DNA of 64,000 bases from NCBI GenBank assembly GCA_008933995.1, contig WARS01000031.1, forward strand, positions 2,198,001 through 2,262,000. Reading direction: 5' to 3'. This stretch comes from Datnioides undecimradiatus (lineage: Eukaryota; Chordata; Actinopteri; Lobotiformes; Datnioididae). The position numbers and the translations under genes are program-made. Below the pieces are notes generated by a model. The model did no database searches, was not told where the DNA came from, and saw only the letters and a list, made by a program, of their open reading frames with translations. Below, in pieces: positions 63,189 to 64,000 of the stretch. The stretch's first letter is position 1, and each line of letters starts with the position of its first letter.

Positions 63189-64000
63189 CTGCGATGCGGA
63201 CAGGGTAAAAGATGAGTTGAAAATTTAATTAAAGTGACGAATGAACAGGAAGAGAGGTTTGACAGTGCTTCATTTAGATGAAAAGGTAAATCCCTGTTCA
63301 TCCCAAACACCTGCCCAGGTTCTCAAATCTCTGGGACACCGGTAGATTTTTTTAATGAGCCTTGACGAATCTATATGTAAAACTCCACAGCTAACAAAAA
63401 CAAAGAAAGTTACTTTTAATGCCACTGATCTGTAAATCTACACAATAATTGTCTGAAATTAGCCCCACGTAGCAGATGTGTGTGTGTTTTCATGTGACAG
63501 TGTGTCTTGTCTCTGACTATCTGCTCATGGGTCATATGCTCGCCGTCAGTGAATTTCAGTGTCTACAATAGTGTAACAGCTGTGCTGATGATGAAAAAGT
63601 TGAGCCAATTCCTTCCACCCTTCTGCTCTGTTCTCTGCCAGCTCCACAGATTTCCTCTCTTTTCCCTCCTTTCTCCTGCACTGCTGTAAACAGTGTCACT
63701 TTTTTCCACAGTGCCCTGTGTTTCCAGACCCAACCCGCTCCGCTAAATGGGTTTAGCATGTTTGACATTCAATCCATATCATTATTCCCATTCATCTTTC
63801 CCTCTCTCTGTCTCTGCCTCTTTTCCTCTGTCTCTCCCCTACCTCCCTCCCCTCTGAGTTGGCTATATTTATTTCAGTGAAGTGTTTCTAATTTGGCATG
63901 GGTCCAGGCCTGGCCGGTTCTCTCCATGACTGCAGCTCTTGTCTCAGCTGCTCTCCCCAGCTGGAGCTGCTCTCTGCTGGGTCCTGAGCTCCATCTGGGG
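63189..64000 (-). other. cbfa2t3 intron at the window edge
   Basis: Sequence upstream (on the gene strand) of the NHR2-encoding exon. I do not find the expected EWAEEWKHL-type preceding exon here, so it should lie beyond 64000. A pyrimidine-rich tract (63780-63850) and complex sequence at 63850-64000 are the only notable content. Confidence 0.6.

Overview
This is a vertebrate, ray-finned fish (teleost) nuclear genome window. The evidence is split genes with GT-AG introns, long AT-rich introns full of (TG)n/(CA)n microsatellites, fragments resembling common teleost interspersed repeats, and seven genes whose exons translate into clear orthologues of vertebrate proteins. No prokaryotic, plasmid, phage or CRISPR signal is present.

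Layout, left to right: cmtm4 (+, 439-14714), cmtm3 (-, 19388-24467), cklf-like (-, 24993-26268), galns (-, 27066-45209), trappc2l (+, 45724-47257), pabpn1l (-, 47777-50970) and the 3' part of cbfa2t3 (-, 58386-63188, continuing beyond 64000). The first three are the MARVEL-domain CKLF/CMTM cluster (human 16q22.1). The last four have the same order and orientation as human 16q24.3 (GALNS, TRAPPC2L, PABPN1L, CBFA2T3). The two blocks meet between about 26.3 and 27.1 kb, so the window contains a synteny junction. The genes form no pathway together: MARVEL membrane-trafficking proteins, a lysosomal sulfatase, a TRAPP subunit, a germline poly(A)-binding protein and a haematopoietic/neural corepressor.

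Points most worth a second look: (1) galns keeps 14 exons whose sizes mostly match the human gene, but as written the frame is broken by several indels in exons 7 and 9, with a doubtful exon 6 boundary, while exon 8 and the other exons are clean. This is either a decaying gene or clustered base errors at 40.2-42.0 kb. (2) trappc2l intron 2 has a textbook minor-spliceosome (U12) donor and branch site. (3) The 514-bp divergent galns/trappc2l promoter contains a CLEAR-like TCACGTGAC site. (4) The cmtm4 stop codon lies inside a strong splice donor (GTGAGT). (5) A strong CTCF-type motif sits next to the synteny junction. (6) A fold-back (inverted-repeat) element lies upstream of pabpn1l. Several intronic stretches look like conserved regulatory DNA, but this cannot be shown without alignments. 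I saw no new enzyme system or unknown gene family.
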